Shown: positions 25,729 to 33,648 of the stretch, in pieces
Position numbering within the stretch: the first letter of the stretch is position 1
Layout: each line of letters opens with the position of its first letter
Assembly: GCA_035601195.1 (NCBI GenBank)
Contig: DATNOU010000095.1
Location: 5,929 to 69,928 of the forward strand
From: JAIBJP01 sp035601195
GTDB taxonomy: Bacteria; Actinomycetota; Thermoleophilia; Gaiellales; Gaiellaceae
Direction: 5' to 3'
DNA: 64,000 bases
The notes under the pieces: model-generated
What the model saw: the letters and a program-made list of their open reading frames with translations, nothing else
Databases searched by the model: none
Told to the model about the DNA's origin: nothing
Translations under genes and position numbers: made by a program

Positions 25729-27368
25729 CCGAAGGTGAAGGCGTAGGCCTCGGTTCCGGGCGAGAAGGAGAGGTCGAGCGTGTGGTTACCAACTTCCCCG
25801 GGCAGCTCCGCGAGCGTGTAGAGACGGTCCTCCGTCACCCGCACCGTTTTCAGCGACCGGCCATCGACACTCACCTGCACGGTTCCCGTCCGGCCGTCGG
25901 CCCCGAGCACGAGAAACACCTTGCGCGCGTGGAACGACAGCCGGAGCCTCGCGTCCCCGCCCGCGACGATGCGCTCCTTCTCGACCGTCCAGCGGCCGCC
26001 GTAGGCGAACGAGCTTTGCGGGACGACCTTGGGGATCGAGTAGTCCGCCTCGCGTCCCGAGACAAGCTGTGAGCCGACGAAGCGGTCGATGCGAGCCGAG
26101 CCGAGATAGGTCTCTGGCGTCAGGAGCTCGGTCGGCGTCTGGTCAGGGATCGAGGCCGACACGGGCTTCGGCAGCGCCTTCTCGGCGAGGAGCGTGCGGA
26201 TGACGTCCTCGCTCCGTTGGTACTCGCCCTCTCCGAAGTGCGCGTAGCGGACGCGTCCCTGGCGGTCGACGAGGTACTTGGCTGGCCAGTACTGGTTGCC
26301 CCAGGCGCTCCAGGTCCCGTACCCGTTGTCCAGCGCGACCGGGTAATGGACTCCCAGTGAGCCGACGGCTCGCTCCACATTCGCGGGCACGCGCTCGAAC
26401 GCGAACTCCGGCGTGTGCACCCCAACGACGACCAGGCCGGCGTCGCGATACGTATCGGCCCAGCGCCTGACGTACGGGAGCGTGCGCAGGCAGTTGATGC
26501 AGGAGTACGTCCAGAAGTCGATCAGGACGACCTTGCCACGGAGCGAAGCGAGGGTCAGCGGCTTCGAGTTGACCCAGCGGTCTATGTCCTGGAACTCGGG
26601 CGCCTGCCCGAAGTCGTGCAACCGGCCCTCGGGGAGGATGTGCCGGCGCCCCGCCACGAGCCGACCGATCTCCCGCTGCGCGGCCGCGGCTCTCTCGACG
26701 CGCTGGAGCGAGCGCGTGTAGCCGGGGACGTAGGTCGCGAGCTTCAGGTCGAGCCCGAAGACCATGAGAACGGCGGCGCCTGCGATCACCGCACCGAGCG
26801 CCTGGCGCACCTGTGGCGCGCGCCGGCGCAGGCTTTGGAGGTTTACCCCACTCTGGCCCGCGAGCGCGAGGAGCAGGAGGACGGCGCCTGCCCCGAGGGC
26901 GTAGGAGAGCGTCACGAGGACCGATTCGACCGAAAACCGGCTCGTCGCGGCGAGCGCGGCGACCGCGGCGATCACCGGCCCGGCGCACGGCGTGAACAGA
27001 AGCCCCAGGCTCGTTCCGAGGAGAAAGCCGCCGCCCGCGTCGCCCGGCGGACGCCGTCCGAGCGCCTGGAAGGGCCGCTCGACGAGGCGGCCGAGCGCCG
27101 GCACGAGCAGCGAGATCCCCACCAGGAGCACGACCGCGATGGCGATGTTCCGGAGCAGGTCGTCTGGGAGTCCGAGTGCCGAGAGCAGAGCGGTCGCCGC
27201 GAGCGTGAAGGCGGTGAAGCTCACCACCAGGCCTCCGACGATCGCGTACGGACGCCGCCGACCGCCTGTCGCTCCCCCCGCGAGCACGATCGGTAGCACG
27301 GGGAGGACGCAGGGTGAGATCGCTGTGACGACGCCTGCGACGAAGGCGACGCCTACGAGAAGGAGCAC
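25725..27368 (-). CDS. dipZ: DipZ-type CcdA-thioredoxin fusion
   Basis: A 547-residue protein. The N-terminal half is a CcdA/DsbD-like membrane domain with cysteines in AISPCVLPVLPIVLAGG and LFTPCAGPVIAAV. After the last membrane segment comes an extracytoplasmic TlpA-like thioredoxin with the CxxC site in WTYSCINCLRTLP, then a beta-rich C-terminal domain as in mycobacterial DipZ (CBM-like). It carries electrons from cytoplasmic thioredoxin across the membrane to reduce or repair extracytoplasmic disulfides, perhaps for cytochrome maturation. Start is a GTG at 27368, ten bases from the helicase stop. Confidence 0.92.
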   Translation of the reverse strand: MLLLVGVAFVAGVVTAISPCVLPVLPIVLAGGATGGRRRPYAIVGGLVVSFTAFTLAATALLSALGLPDDLLRNIAIAVVLLVGISLLVPALGRLVERPFQALGRRPPGDAGGGFLLGTSLGLLFTPCAGPVIAAVAALAATSRFSVESVLVTLSYALGAGAVLLLLALAGQSGVNLQSLRRRAPQVRQALGAVIAGAAVLMVFGLDLKLATYVPGYTRSLQRVERAAAAQREIGRLVAGRRHILPEGRLHDFGQAPEFQDIDRWVNSKPLTLASLRGKVVLIDFWTYSCINCLRTLPYVRRWADTYRDAGLVVVGVHTPEFAFERVPANVERAVGSLGVHYPVALDNGYGTWSAWGNQYWPAKYLVDRQGRVRYAHFGEGEYQRSEDVIRTLLAEKALPKPVSASIPDQTPTELLTPETYLGSARIDRFVGSQLVSGREADYSIPKVVPQSSFAYGGRWTVEKERIVAGGDARLRLSFHARKVFLVLGADGRTGTVQVSVDGRSLKTVRVTEDRLYTLAELPGEVGNHTLDLSFSPGTEAYAFTFG

Positions 27369-27377
27369 GAGGAGAAG

Positions 27378-29816
27378 TTAGCCGGAGCCGGCTGCTTCGG
27401 GCTGCGCAGCCTTTGGCTTCTGCGCCTGTTTCTGCTCTTGCGTCTTCTGCCCTTGCTGCTTCGGCTGCTGGTCGCGCTGCTTGCGCCGGCGCCGGCGCCG
27501 GCGGGCCTTGCCGGAGTGCTGCTTGGGCGCCGGGAGGTTGTCGGCGAGAGCGTTGGCCACGTCGTTGATCGAGCCGAGCCGCTCACGCATGCCGTCGATC
27601 AGTCGCTGGGCCGTCGGTGTGTAGGCCTCGGCCGAGGCGAGCAGCGCCACCGCGACGTGTAGAGGCTGCTCGAGAGCGACGTTGACGAGCCGGGCAGCGT
27701 TCTCCTCGTGCCGGTGGCCGCGCGAGTTGGTGAGAGCACCGAGCAACCGCTTCGCCTCCGGGAGCTCGGAACTGGCGCGCCGGTCCTGGAGCTTGCGAGT
27801 CGCGCGGGCGAGTCGCCAGGTCCAGCGTGCGACGATGTCAGGCGGGGCGTCCACCTTCCCTTCTCCGATTGCCCGCAAGAGGATGCGGACGCCCTGGACT
27901 CGGTCCTTGTCCCAGGTTGGCGCCGAGGTGACCATCGTGACCAGGTCGTCGAAGTCGGCGCGATCCACCGTGACCGCGACGCGGTCGCCGAGCGCCGACA
28001 GCCGCAGGCGGCGGTTTGGGTTTTCCGCAGCGCAGCTCATGAGGAACGCCTCGCGGCACTCCCTCGAGGCGCGTGCGAGCTTTTCGGCGAAATGCTGCCG
28101 CTCCTCGAAGCGCACCTGCCGCCCGGCGATGCGGGCCCAGAGAAGCTGCTCGTCCTCGGCGAGCTTGCCCGGAGCGACGCGCTCCCATTCTCGCGTGATG
28201 ACGGCTACGCGTCGGCGGATGTCGGGCGTGACCGGCACGAGCCACGGCGCGGGAGAGAGCTTGCGGCGCGCTCGCCGCTGGACTCGGCGGCGCGGTGCGG
28301 GGGTGACGCGTGCTCCGGGGCGGTAGAAGTCGGAGTCAAGAAGACTGTGAAGGGTCACCGTGCGCTCGTTGTGGGTCGCGGCGTCGGGGACGAAGTCGAC
28401 CACGACGCCCGCCTCCTTGCGAGGGTGGGTGCGCATGACGCGGCCGATCCGCTGCTGGTAGACGCGACGGCTCGCAGTCGGCGCGAGGTGCATGCAGACG
28501 GTTGCGCGAGGCGAGTTCCAGCCCTCCGCCAGGAGCATGGCATTGATGAGAACGTGGATCTCCCCGCGCTCGTAGGCGGCCAGCGTTTCCGCGAGCTTTA
28601 CGGGCGGAGTGCGGCCGCTGACCGCCTCCGCCTTCATCCCGGCCGCCCGGAACTCGCGGGCGAGGTTGTAGGCGTGCTCTACACCCGCCGCATACACGAT
28701 CCCAGGTGTCTGGTCGAAGCGGTCGCGGTAGAGGCTCGCCGCCGCCTGGTTGATGACGCTGTGATCGAGGACCTTGGCCAGGATCTCCTGGTCGTAGTCG
28801 CCGCCGACGATCGGAACCGAGGCGACAGCGGCCGCGGGTGGCACGCGTAGGCACCGCAGCGGCGCGATGAGGCCCCGGCGCGCGGCGTCCCCGAGCGGCA
28901 GGTCGTCGACTGAGGCCGGGAAGACGTCCGAGACCTGCTTGGCGATCAACTGCTCGGTCGCAGTCATCCCGATGTAGATCGGCTCGGGGAAGCTGCGAAT
29001 GGCGCTGCTCGTCTTTTCACCGAGCGCCGTGTGGGCCTCGTCGCAGATGACGAGCTGGTAGGCATTCCTGGAGATCGACCCGACGTGGCGCGCGAACCAC
29101 GCGTACGTCTGGATCGTGATCGGATTCCCGCGGAGCGGTTCCTGGCCTTTCTCGATCGCGGGCCGGAAGCGGTCCCCGTAGCCCTCGGTCGTGAGGTCGG
29201 TCGTGAACTGCTGCACGAGCAGGCGCCGATGGGTGAGGATCAGGATGCCCATCGTCCGGGCGGCCTCGACGAAACCGCCGGCCGCGATCGTCTTCCCGGA
29301 TGCGGTGGGATGGCGGAAGCGGAAGCGGCGAATCGCTCCGGGATCCTTCTCGGGGGGAAGCTCGGTTACCTCGCCGTCGTCGGGAGCGGGCTCCTCGAAC
29401 TCCTCTTCCTCTTCATCCTCCTCGACGGCCGGGTGGCCGTTGCCGTTCTCGGGCGCTTCCTCGTGCCGGGAGATCAGCTCGGTCAGCATCCCGGCGAGCG
29501 CGTCGATCTGGTGCCTCCGGAGCTCCGTCCCCGAAGCGAGGCGCGGCGGAAGGTCGGCGAGAACGCGCTCGAGACCGAGCATGAGCGAGTAGCGGATCTT
29601 CCACTCGGGCGAGGGAGTCCGCCGGCCGGCTTCCATCTCGGCGAGCGCGTCGTCGAGCGCGCGGCGGCGCGCCCGTCCCTCGGCGAGGGCTTCCGCGGGA
29701 TCTTCGTCCACATGCAGGAAGGGCTCACCCGCCCAGGCTTCCGCCCGGCGGGCGGCGGCTGCCAAGCCGTCCGCCTCTACCGCAGCAACGGTCGAGTGCT
29801 CTATCGCTTCTTGCAT
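27378..29816 (-). CDS. SF2 DEAD/DEAH-box helicase (type III restriction/UvrB-like fold)
   Basis: An 812-residue helicase. Walker A is HPTASGKTIAA, the DEAH box is VICDEAHTALG, motif III is IYIGMTATE, and motif VI is YQQRIGRVMRTHPRKE. A very acidic insert (EEDEEEEEFEEP) precedes the Walker A motif, and the C-terminus is a basic, glutamine- and lysine-rich tail (RRRRRRRKQRDQQ, then repeated K/Q/P). The C-terminal 300 residues are helical and not recognised. There is no methyltransferase or nuclease partner nearby, so a restriction role is not supported; the tail suggests RNA or DNA binding. Confidence 0.85.
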   Translation of the reverse strand: MQEAIEHSTVAAVEADGLAAAARRAEAWAGEPFLHVDEDPAEALAEGRARRRALDDALAEMEAGRRTPSPEWKIRYSLMLGLERVLADLPPRLASGTELRRHQIDALAGMLTELISRHEEAPENGNGHPAVEEDEEEEEFEEPAPDDGEVTELPPEKDPGAIRRFRFRHPTASGKTIAAGGFVEAARTMGILILTHRRLLVQQFTTDLTTEGYGDRFRPAIEKGQEPLRGNPITIQTYAWFARHVGSISRNAYQLVICDEAHTALGEKTSSAIRSFPEPIYIGMTATEQLIAKQVSDVFPASVDDLPLGDAARRGLIAPLRCLRVPPAAAVASVPIVGGDYDQEILAKVLDHSVINQAAASLYRDRFDQTPGIVYAAGVEHAYNLAREFRAAGMKAEAVSGRTPPVKLAETLAAYERGEIHVLINAMLLAEGWNSPRATVCMHLAPTASRRVYQQRIGRVMRTHPRKEAGVVVDFVPDAATHNERTVTLHSLLDSDFYRPGARVTPAPRRRVQRRARRKLSPAPWLVPVTPDIRRRVAVITREWERVAPGKLAEDEQLLWARIAGRQVRFEERQHFAEKLARASRECREAFLMSCAAENPNRRLRLSALGDRVAVTVDRADFDDLVTMVTSAPTWDKDRVQGVRILLRAIGEGKVDAPPDIVARWTWRLARATRKLQDRRASSELPEAKRLLGALTNSRGHRHEENAARLVNVALEQPLHVAVALLASAEAYTPTAQRLIDGMRERLGSINDVANALADNLPAPKQHSGKARRRRRRRKQRDQQPKQQGQKTQEQKQAQKPKAAQPEAAGSG

Positions 29817-29916
29817 AGGAGCAGCGCGCCTGCGCTGCCGGGAAACGAGGACTCCTGCGCGCGATCTTGGCGCGCGGGCCTGGTCGAACTATATCGCAGG
29901 CGAGAGCCGTTCGGGG

Positions 29917-31218
29917 CTAGTAAACGAGGCTTTCGGTAACCGCCCGCTGCTGGCGGACGGCCTTCTTCATGTAATCGTAGGCCTCTTCCTTCCGACCCTC
30001 GGCCTCCGCCAGGTCGGCGAGCTTGGAGTAGACCTCGATGAGGAAGCGGTTCGGGTTGCGAGGCTCGAGCAGCTCGGCGGCGAGCTCGTAGACCTCGCGG
30101 GCGCGAGAGCTCTCACCGAGCTCTTCGTAGACGTTGCCGAGAACCGTGTAGCTCCGCGCGGCGTCTTCGGGAGCCGCGTCGGAGATGAGCCCGGAAACTT
30201 GCATGGCGAGCGCAGCCGCCTCTTCGCTCCGTTCGAGCATGGCGAGGGCTCTCGCCTCCTCGAGCCTGTACTGAGCCCGCTCGAGCTTGTTCCCGCTCCG
30301 CTCGAGGAGAGGCCAGCCCCGCTCGAGCAGAACCAGCGCCTCGTCGGCGTTGCCACGGTCGAGCTCGATGTGGGCGAGCAGCTGGTGGCCGCGAGCCGTC
30401 CGGTACGTGTCCTCGGTCAGCAGGAGGATCTCGAGCGCCCGGCGAGCATAGTCGGCCGCCGTGTCCTGATCGCTGCGCTCGGCGTGGAGGCGCGACTGCG
30501 ACCAGTAAAGCCTCGCGCGGACGAGCGGATCCTGGGATTTGTCCCCCAGCGCCAGGGCTCGGCCGAGGAGCTCCTCCGCCCGCCCGAGGTTCCCGCTGTC
30601 GATCAGCGCGGAGGCGAGGAGTACCGCGAACCGCATCGTCTCGATGTCGTCCTCGCGCGCATCCGCCTCGTCGAGGGCGGCCTGGAAGACGCCGATCGCG
30701 GACTCGAGCTCACCAACCATGGCGTACGCCCGCCCCAGGGCTTCGGCGACAGCGGCCCGCATCATCCGGTCGGTCATCCCGCGGGCCCGCTCGAGGAACT
30801 TGATTGCCTCGCGCGGATTGCCCCGGCGGGAGGCGAGCTGTCCGAGGCCGGCGTGCGCCTCCGCCTTCTCCGCATCTGTCACCGCCGAGACCAGAATCTG
30901 TTCGAACAGCTCTTCCGCGGCGTCCAGCTCATCGAGTCTGAGGGCGACCTCGGCCTGGGCGAGCTCGGCGCCGCGGACCCCGCGGTCCGCCGCGCCTGTC
31001 GCGAGATAGTCCTCGGACACGCCCAGGCGTTTTCCGAGCTCGCGCAGGAGCTGAAGGGAGGGGATCCGGTCGCCCGATTCGATGCGCGAGATGTAGGCCG
31101 GGGAGCAGCCCGAAAAGGAAAGCTGGCGCTGGCTGAGGCCGGCCCGTTCGCGCGCGTCCTTCAACCGCTCGCCGACGGCGGCGGCACTGTCGACATGAGT
31201 TGACTTTTGTCGTGGCAT
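29917..31218 (-). CDS. XRE-family regulator with TPR domain (RRNPP-like), intact
   Basis: A 433-residue protein. Residues about 15-75 are a Cro/C1 helix-turn-helix (GERLKDARERAGLSQRQL, then AYISRIESGDRIPS). The rest is a TPR-type array of helix pairs (for example AEAHAGLGQLASRRGNPREA and RSYTVLGNVYEELGESSRA). This is the architecture of RRNPP regulators, whose TPR groove binds imported peptides. The ATG at 31218 is chosen over a start ten codons upstream because MPRQKS begins near the HTH. It is divergent from a 25-codon peptide gene across 71 bases containing two direct 10-mers. It is paralogous to the gene at 16168. Confidence 0.85.
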   Translation of the reverse strand: MPRQKSTHVDSAAAVGERLKDARERAGLSQRQLSFSGCSPAYISRIESGDRIPSLQLLRELGKRLGVSEDYLATGAADRGVRGAELAQAEVALRLDELDAAEELFEQILVSAVTDAEKAEAHAGLGQLASRRGNPREAIKFLERARGMTDRMMRAAVAEALGRAYAMVGELESAIGVFQAALDEADAREDDIETMRFAVLLASALIDSGNLGRAEELLGRALALGDKSQDPLVRARLYWSQSRLHAERSDQDTAADYARRALEILLLTEDTYRTARGHQLLAHIELDRGNADEALVLLERGWPLLERSGNKLERAQYRLEEARALAMLERSEEAAALAMQVSGLISDAAPEDAARSYTVLGNVYEELGESSRAREVYELAAELLEPRNPNRFLIEVYSKLADLAEAEGRKEEAYDYMKKAVRQQRAVTESLVY

Positions 31219-31238
31219 CCGAAACCTGTTATAAAGTC

Positions 31239-31270
31239 GAGCTGTCAATCCTGGGCCCAGGAGCTGTCAA
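31239..31270. promoter_or_regulatory. Direct GAGCTGTCAA repeats in the divergent XRE-peptide promoter region
   Basis: GAGCTGTCAA occurs twice in the same orientation (31239-31248 and 31261-31270), 22 bp apart, i.e. two helical turns. Between them lies the palindrome CCTGGGCCCAGG (31250-31261). On the minus strand TTATAACAG provides a -10-like sequence for the regulator. The placement fits an operator bound by the XRE protein to control itself and the divergent peptide gene. Confidence 0.5.
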
Positions 31271-31289
31271 CGTCGGAAAGGACGGCTCC

Positions 31290-31367
31290 ATGAGACTCAA
31301 GCTGGCGTTCGTTTGCGCTGCGCTTGGGACTGTTGCGGCCTTTGTGGCCGGCACTCCCTGGTGGTAG
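31290..31367 (+). CDS. 25-residue signal-peptide-like micropeptide divergent from XRE-TPR gene
   Basis: An ATG at 31290 follows a GGAAAGGAC ribosome site. The 25 residues start MRLK, continue with a hydrophobic core (LAFVCAALGTVAAFVAG) and end TPWW, with TAG at 31365. A basic start, hydrophobic helix and short polar/aromatic tail is the form of a secreted peptide precursor. It has its own ribosome site, its own terminator 30 bases downstream, and a promoter region shared with the XRE-TPR regulator. I infer a peptide pheromone or secreted effector; no homologue is known to me. Confidence 0.6.
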   Translation: MRLKLAFVCAALGTVAAFVAGTPWW

Positions 31368-31397
31368 CAGCTCGTCGGTGTCATTGATTCGTTGGGG

Positions 31398-31433
31398 GTG
31401 GCGGGCCGGGTGGCCCGCCACTCTCTTTCTCTG
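31398..31433 (+). terminator. Intrinsic terminator of the micropeptide gene
   Basis: A perfect 10-bp stem, GTGGCGGGCC / GGCCCGCCAC, with a GGGT loop (31398-31421) is followed by the pyrimidine-rich TCTCTTTCTCTGTTT. It marks the end of a short transcript carrying only the 25-codon peptide gene. Confidence 0.8.
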
Positions 31434-31558
31434 TTTACGTCCATTTTGCCTTTTGGCGTGAACCCTCGATCGGGGTACTGGTTCGAAGCGCCGCGCATTC
31501 TGACCACTTTCTGACCCGTAACGCAAGAGCGAAGTCGTTTCGGCTCCAGAAAGAGGAA

Positions 31559-31586
31559 GGGAGCCCGCCTGCGGTGGCGGACTCCC
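31559..31586. repeat. Hairpin in intergenic space before the gene at 31680
   Basis: GGGAG-CCGCC pairs with GGCGG-CTCCC with one unpaired base on each side and a short loop. On the minus strand it is followed by TTCCTCTTTCT. A further small stem (CCCCC AGAC GGGGG) lies at about 31640-31653. The 312-bp space between the peptide and the next gene otherwise shows nothing. Confidence 0.45.
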
Positions 31587-31679
31587 CTGGAGCGTCAACG
31601 GCAATGACAATTGTCGTCGAAACGGTGTTGACGAGCATCCCCCAGACGGGGGCTGTCGAGCCGAATAGGCTCCAGTGCC

Positions 31680-32324
31680 ATGGATTGGGACGCCCACGCG
31701 GAGCGCGAGGAGGGCCGCTACAGCGACGGGCTGGCCCGTTTGCCTGAGGATCTCGACGGGAGGCAGAAGCAGCTCGTACGCGTGGCCATGGCCGCCGGAG
31801 GAGCGGGGCTTGCCCGTCTCATGCAGGGTCGGTCGGCCGAAGCAGCCGGCTGGCTCTCACGTTCCGCCGAGCGCTATCGCCAGAGCTGGGACGGCGCCCC
31901 GGCCGGCAGCTGGGGGCGCCTCATCGGGGCGGTCAAGTCGCGCATCCTGGCCGGGGACTGGGAGGGAGCCGTCCAGGACGCCCGCTGGGCCCTCGAGCAG
32001 CGCCCACAGGAATCGGACTCGCCGATCGGCGCCTACGCGGCCGTGCTGGCATTGCTGACGCTCGCCGAGGACGAGCAAGCGGCCGCACTCGCGCCGGCCC
32101 TTCGCCACGAGGCGTTTCCCGAGGCCGTGGGCGACGCGCTCGCGTCCTTGTCCGCGCACGACCGCGACGCCTATGCGACTTCGGTCGCGCGAGTGCTCGA
32201 GTCCTTCGAGATCCGCGGGGACTACCTGGAGGACATCCCTGTCGCAGACACGGTGCTCGTGCTCGAGGCCCTGGCCGCGCGCCGTAGCTTGGCCGCCGGC
32301 CTCAAATCGGCACTTCTGCCTTAG
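31680..32324 (+). CDS. Helical protein of unknown function
   Basis: A 214-residue protein, MDWDAHAEREEGRYSDGLAR, rich in alanine, leucine and arginine and almost wholly helical in pattern. Segments such as WGRLIGAVKSRILAGDWEGA and AYAAVLALLTLAEDEQAAA suggest TPR- or SEL1-like helix pairs. There is no signal or membrane segment. It converges on the MshEN-domain gene with eight bases between them. I do not recognise a family. Confidence 0.65.
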   Translation: MDWDAHAEREEGRYSDGLARLPEDLDGRQKQLVRVAMAAGGAGLARLMQGRSAEAAGWLSRSAERYRQSWDGAPAGSWGRLIGAVKSRILAGDWEGAVQDARWALEQRPQESDSPIGAYAAVLALLTLAEDEQAAALAPALRHEAFPEAVGDALASLSAHDRDAYATSVARVLESFEIRGDYLEDIPVADTVLVLEALAARRSLAAGLKSALLP

Positions 32325-32331
32325 AGGACGT

Positions 32332-33486
32332 CTAGAGCTCTTCGACGTCGACGGAGACGATCGTGTCCGGCTTGAGGAACCGGCCGTTCACGAAGGGCCA
32401 GTCGTCGCTGTCCGTCGACCCGAGTTGCTTGGTCAGTGCCTTGGCGTAGCCTTTCGCCTCGCCGATGTCCTCGCACTCGGCCACGGTCATGCGCTCACCC
32501 AATGTGAGCCGGATGGAAACGCGATAGGCCGCCGCGGGTGCGGCGGCCGGAGGGGGAGTGTCGTCCTCGAAATCTTCGTGCATCTGCCCGTTCGACTGCG
32601 GGAGGCTCTGCGGCACGAACGGCTCCGTGGCGAGCGGCGCCAACTCGGGCTCGGGCTCCGGCTCGGGAGCAGGCGCCGGCGCCTCGAACGCGGGCGCCTC
32701 GAACGCGGGCGCCTCGAACGCGGGCGCTGGCAGCTCAGGCGCTGCCTCCATAACAGGCTCGGGCAGAGCTTCGGGCTCCGGCTCGCGCTCGAACGCGGGC
32801 TCCGGCTCGGGCACAGACTCAGACTCAGCAGGCGCGTCGAAGCTGTACTCCGAGGCGTCGAAGTGCGGCGCCGCTTCCTGCTCGGGCGCAGCTTCGATTG
32901 TCCGGTCGGCCTCGAACGCCGGCTCCGGCCCGGCTTCGAACTCGGCGGCCGGGAGCTCAGGCTCGGCGGCAGGAACACTCGTGTCGACCCGCGGCGGCTG
33001 AGGCTCAGGCTCAGGGGCCGCGGCGGCAGCCTCGTAGGTGCCGCCGAAGATCTCGCCGATAACGTCGTTCAGCTCGCTGCGCGCGACCACGATGAACCGA
33101 GCTTCCTGTCCGAGCGCCTCGCGGATGTTGCGGTTCAGGACGTCGTTCGTCGGGTCGGCAACGGCGACGATCGGAGTCCCTTCCTCGAACCCGATCGGCA
33201 GCGCCGTGAACAGGCGTGCCTGGTCTTCGGACAGCAGGCGGGCCGCGTCGGGCTCGATGCCCCGCTCGCGCAGGCTGACGAAGGGTAGGCCCTTCTGCCC
33301 GGCGAGAAGCCGCGTCAGGTCCTCTTCCTTGATCAGGTTGCGCTCGACGAGGATCTCGCCGAGCCGGCGTCCGGTCTTGACGCCCTCCTCGAGGGCGTTC
33401 TCGATCGTCTCCGCGGGCAGGAGTCCTGCCCTGAAGATCAGGGTTCCAAGGGGTGCGTCGGGACGCTCTCTCAACGGGGTGCTCAT
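32332..33486 (-). CDS. MshEN-domain (GspE N-terminal) protein with Pro/Glu/Ala-rich linker
   Basis: The first 140 residues resemble the N-terminal MshEN/T2SSE_N domain of type II secretion and pilus ATPases. Two tandem motifs are seen: PLGTLIFRAGLLPAETIENA and RRLGEILVERNLIKEEDL, the latter close to the c-di-GMP-binding RLGxxL consensus. There is no ATPase domain. A disordered linker of about 170 residues, rich in Pro, Glu and Ala, includes near-identical PAFEA repeats (15-bp DNA repeats at about 32673-32727). A C-terminal folded segment (YRVSIRLTLGERMTVAECED) follows. It could be a c-di-GMP-responsive adaptor of the Tad system at 44-53 kb. That link is inference. Confidence 0.75.
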   Translation of the reverse strand: MSTPLRERPDAPLGTLIFRAGLLPAETIENALEEGVKTGRRLGEILVERNLIKEEDLTRLLAGQKGLPFVSLRERGIEPDAARLLSEDQARLFTALPIGFEEGTPIVAVADPTNDVLNRNIREALGQEARFIVVARSELNDVIGEIFGGTYEAAAAAPEPEPQPPRVDTSVPAAEPELPAAEFEAGPEPAFEADRTIEAAPEQEAAPHFDASEYSFDAPAESESVPEPEPAFEREPEPEALPEPVMEAAPELPAPAFEAPAFEAPAFEAPAPAPEPEPEPELAPLATEPFVPQSLPQSNGQMHEDFEDDTPPPAAAPAAAYRVSIRLTLGERMTVAECEDIGEAKGYAKALTKQLGSTDSDDWPFVNGRFLKPDTIVSVDVEEL

Positions 33487-33618
33487 ATGCCGCAGATCTC
33501 AGTTGCCGCAGTGCTCGGGCGGGTTTTTCGCCCTGTCTTCGACTATCGGTGAGGGAACGGTGGGAGGTATCACCCTTTCGAGGGGTTGCTCACCGTTCAG
33601 CCCGGATTCTCACTAAGA

Positions 33619-33647
33619 TTTCGCCGCGACGAAAAATAGGTTTCGCC
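33619..33647 (+). promoter_or_regulatory. Possible operator before the Nramp gene
   Basis: TTTCG and CGAAA form an inverted repeat (33619-33634), and TTTCGCC recurs directly 22 bp downstream, ending two bases before the ATG. Nramp genes are commonly controlled by MntR, Fur or DtxR proteins. This sequence does not match a consensus I can name. Confidence 0.25.
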
Positions 33648-33648
33648 A

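Noticed and set aside
27378..29816. Defence (restriction or anti-phage) role for the SF2 helicase
   Set aside because: No methyltransferase, nuclease or other defence gene lies beside it; the neighbours are DipZ and a regulator.
32673..32727. Short regular DNA repeats resembling a small CRISPR array
   Set aside because: The 15-bp units are in frame and encode PAFEA repeats of the linker in the MshEN-domain protein; there are no spacers.
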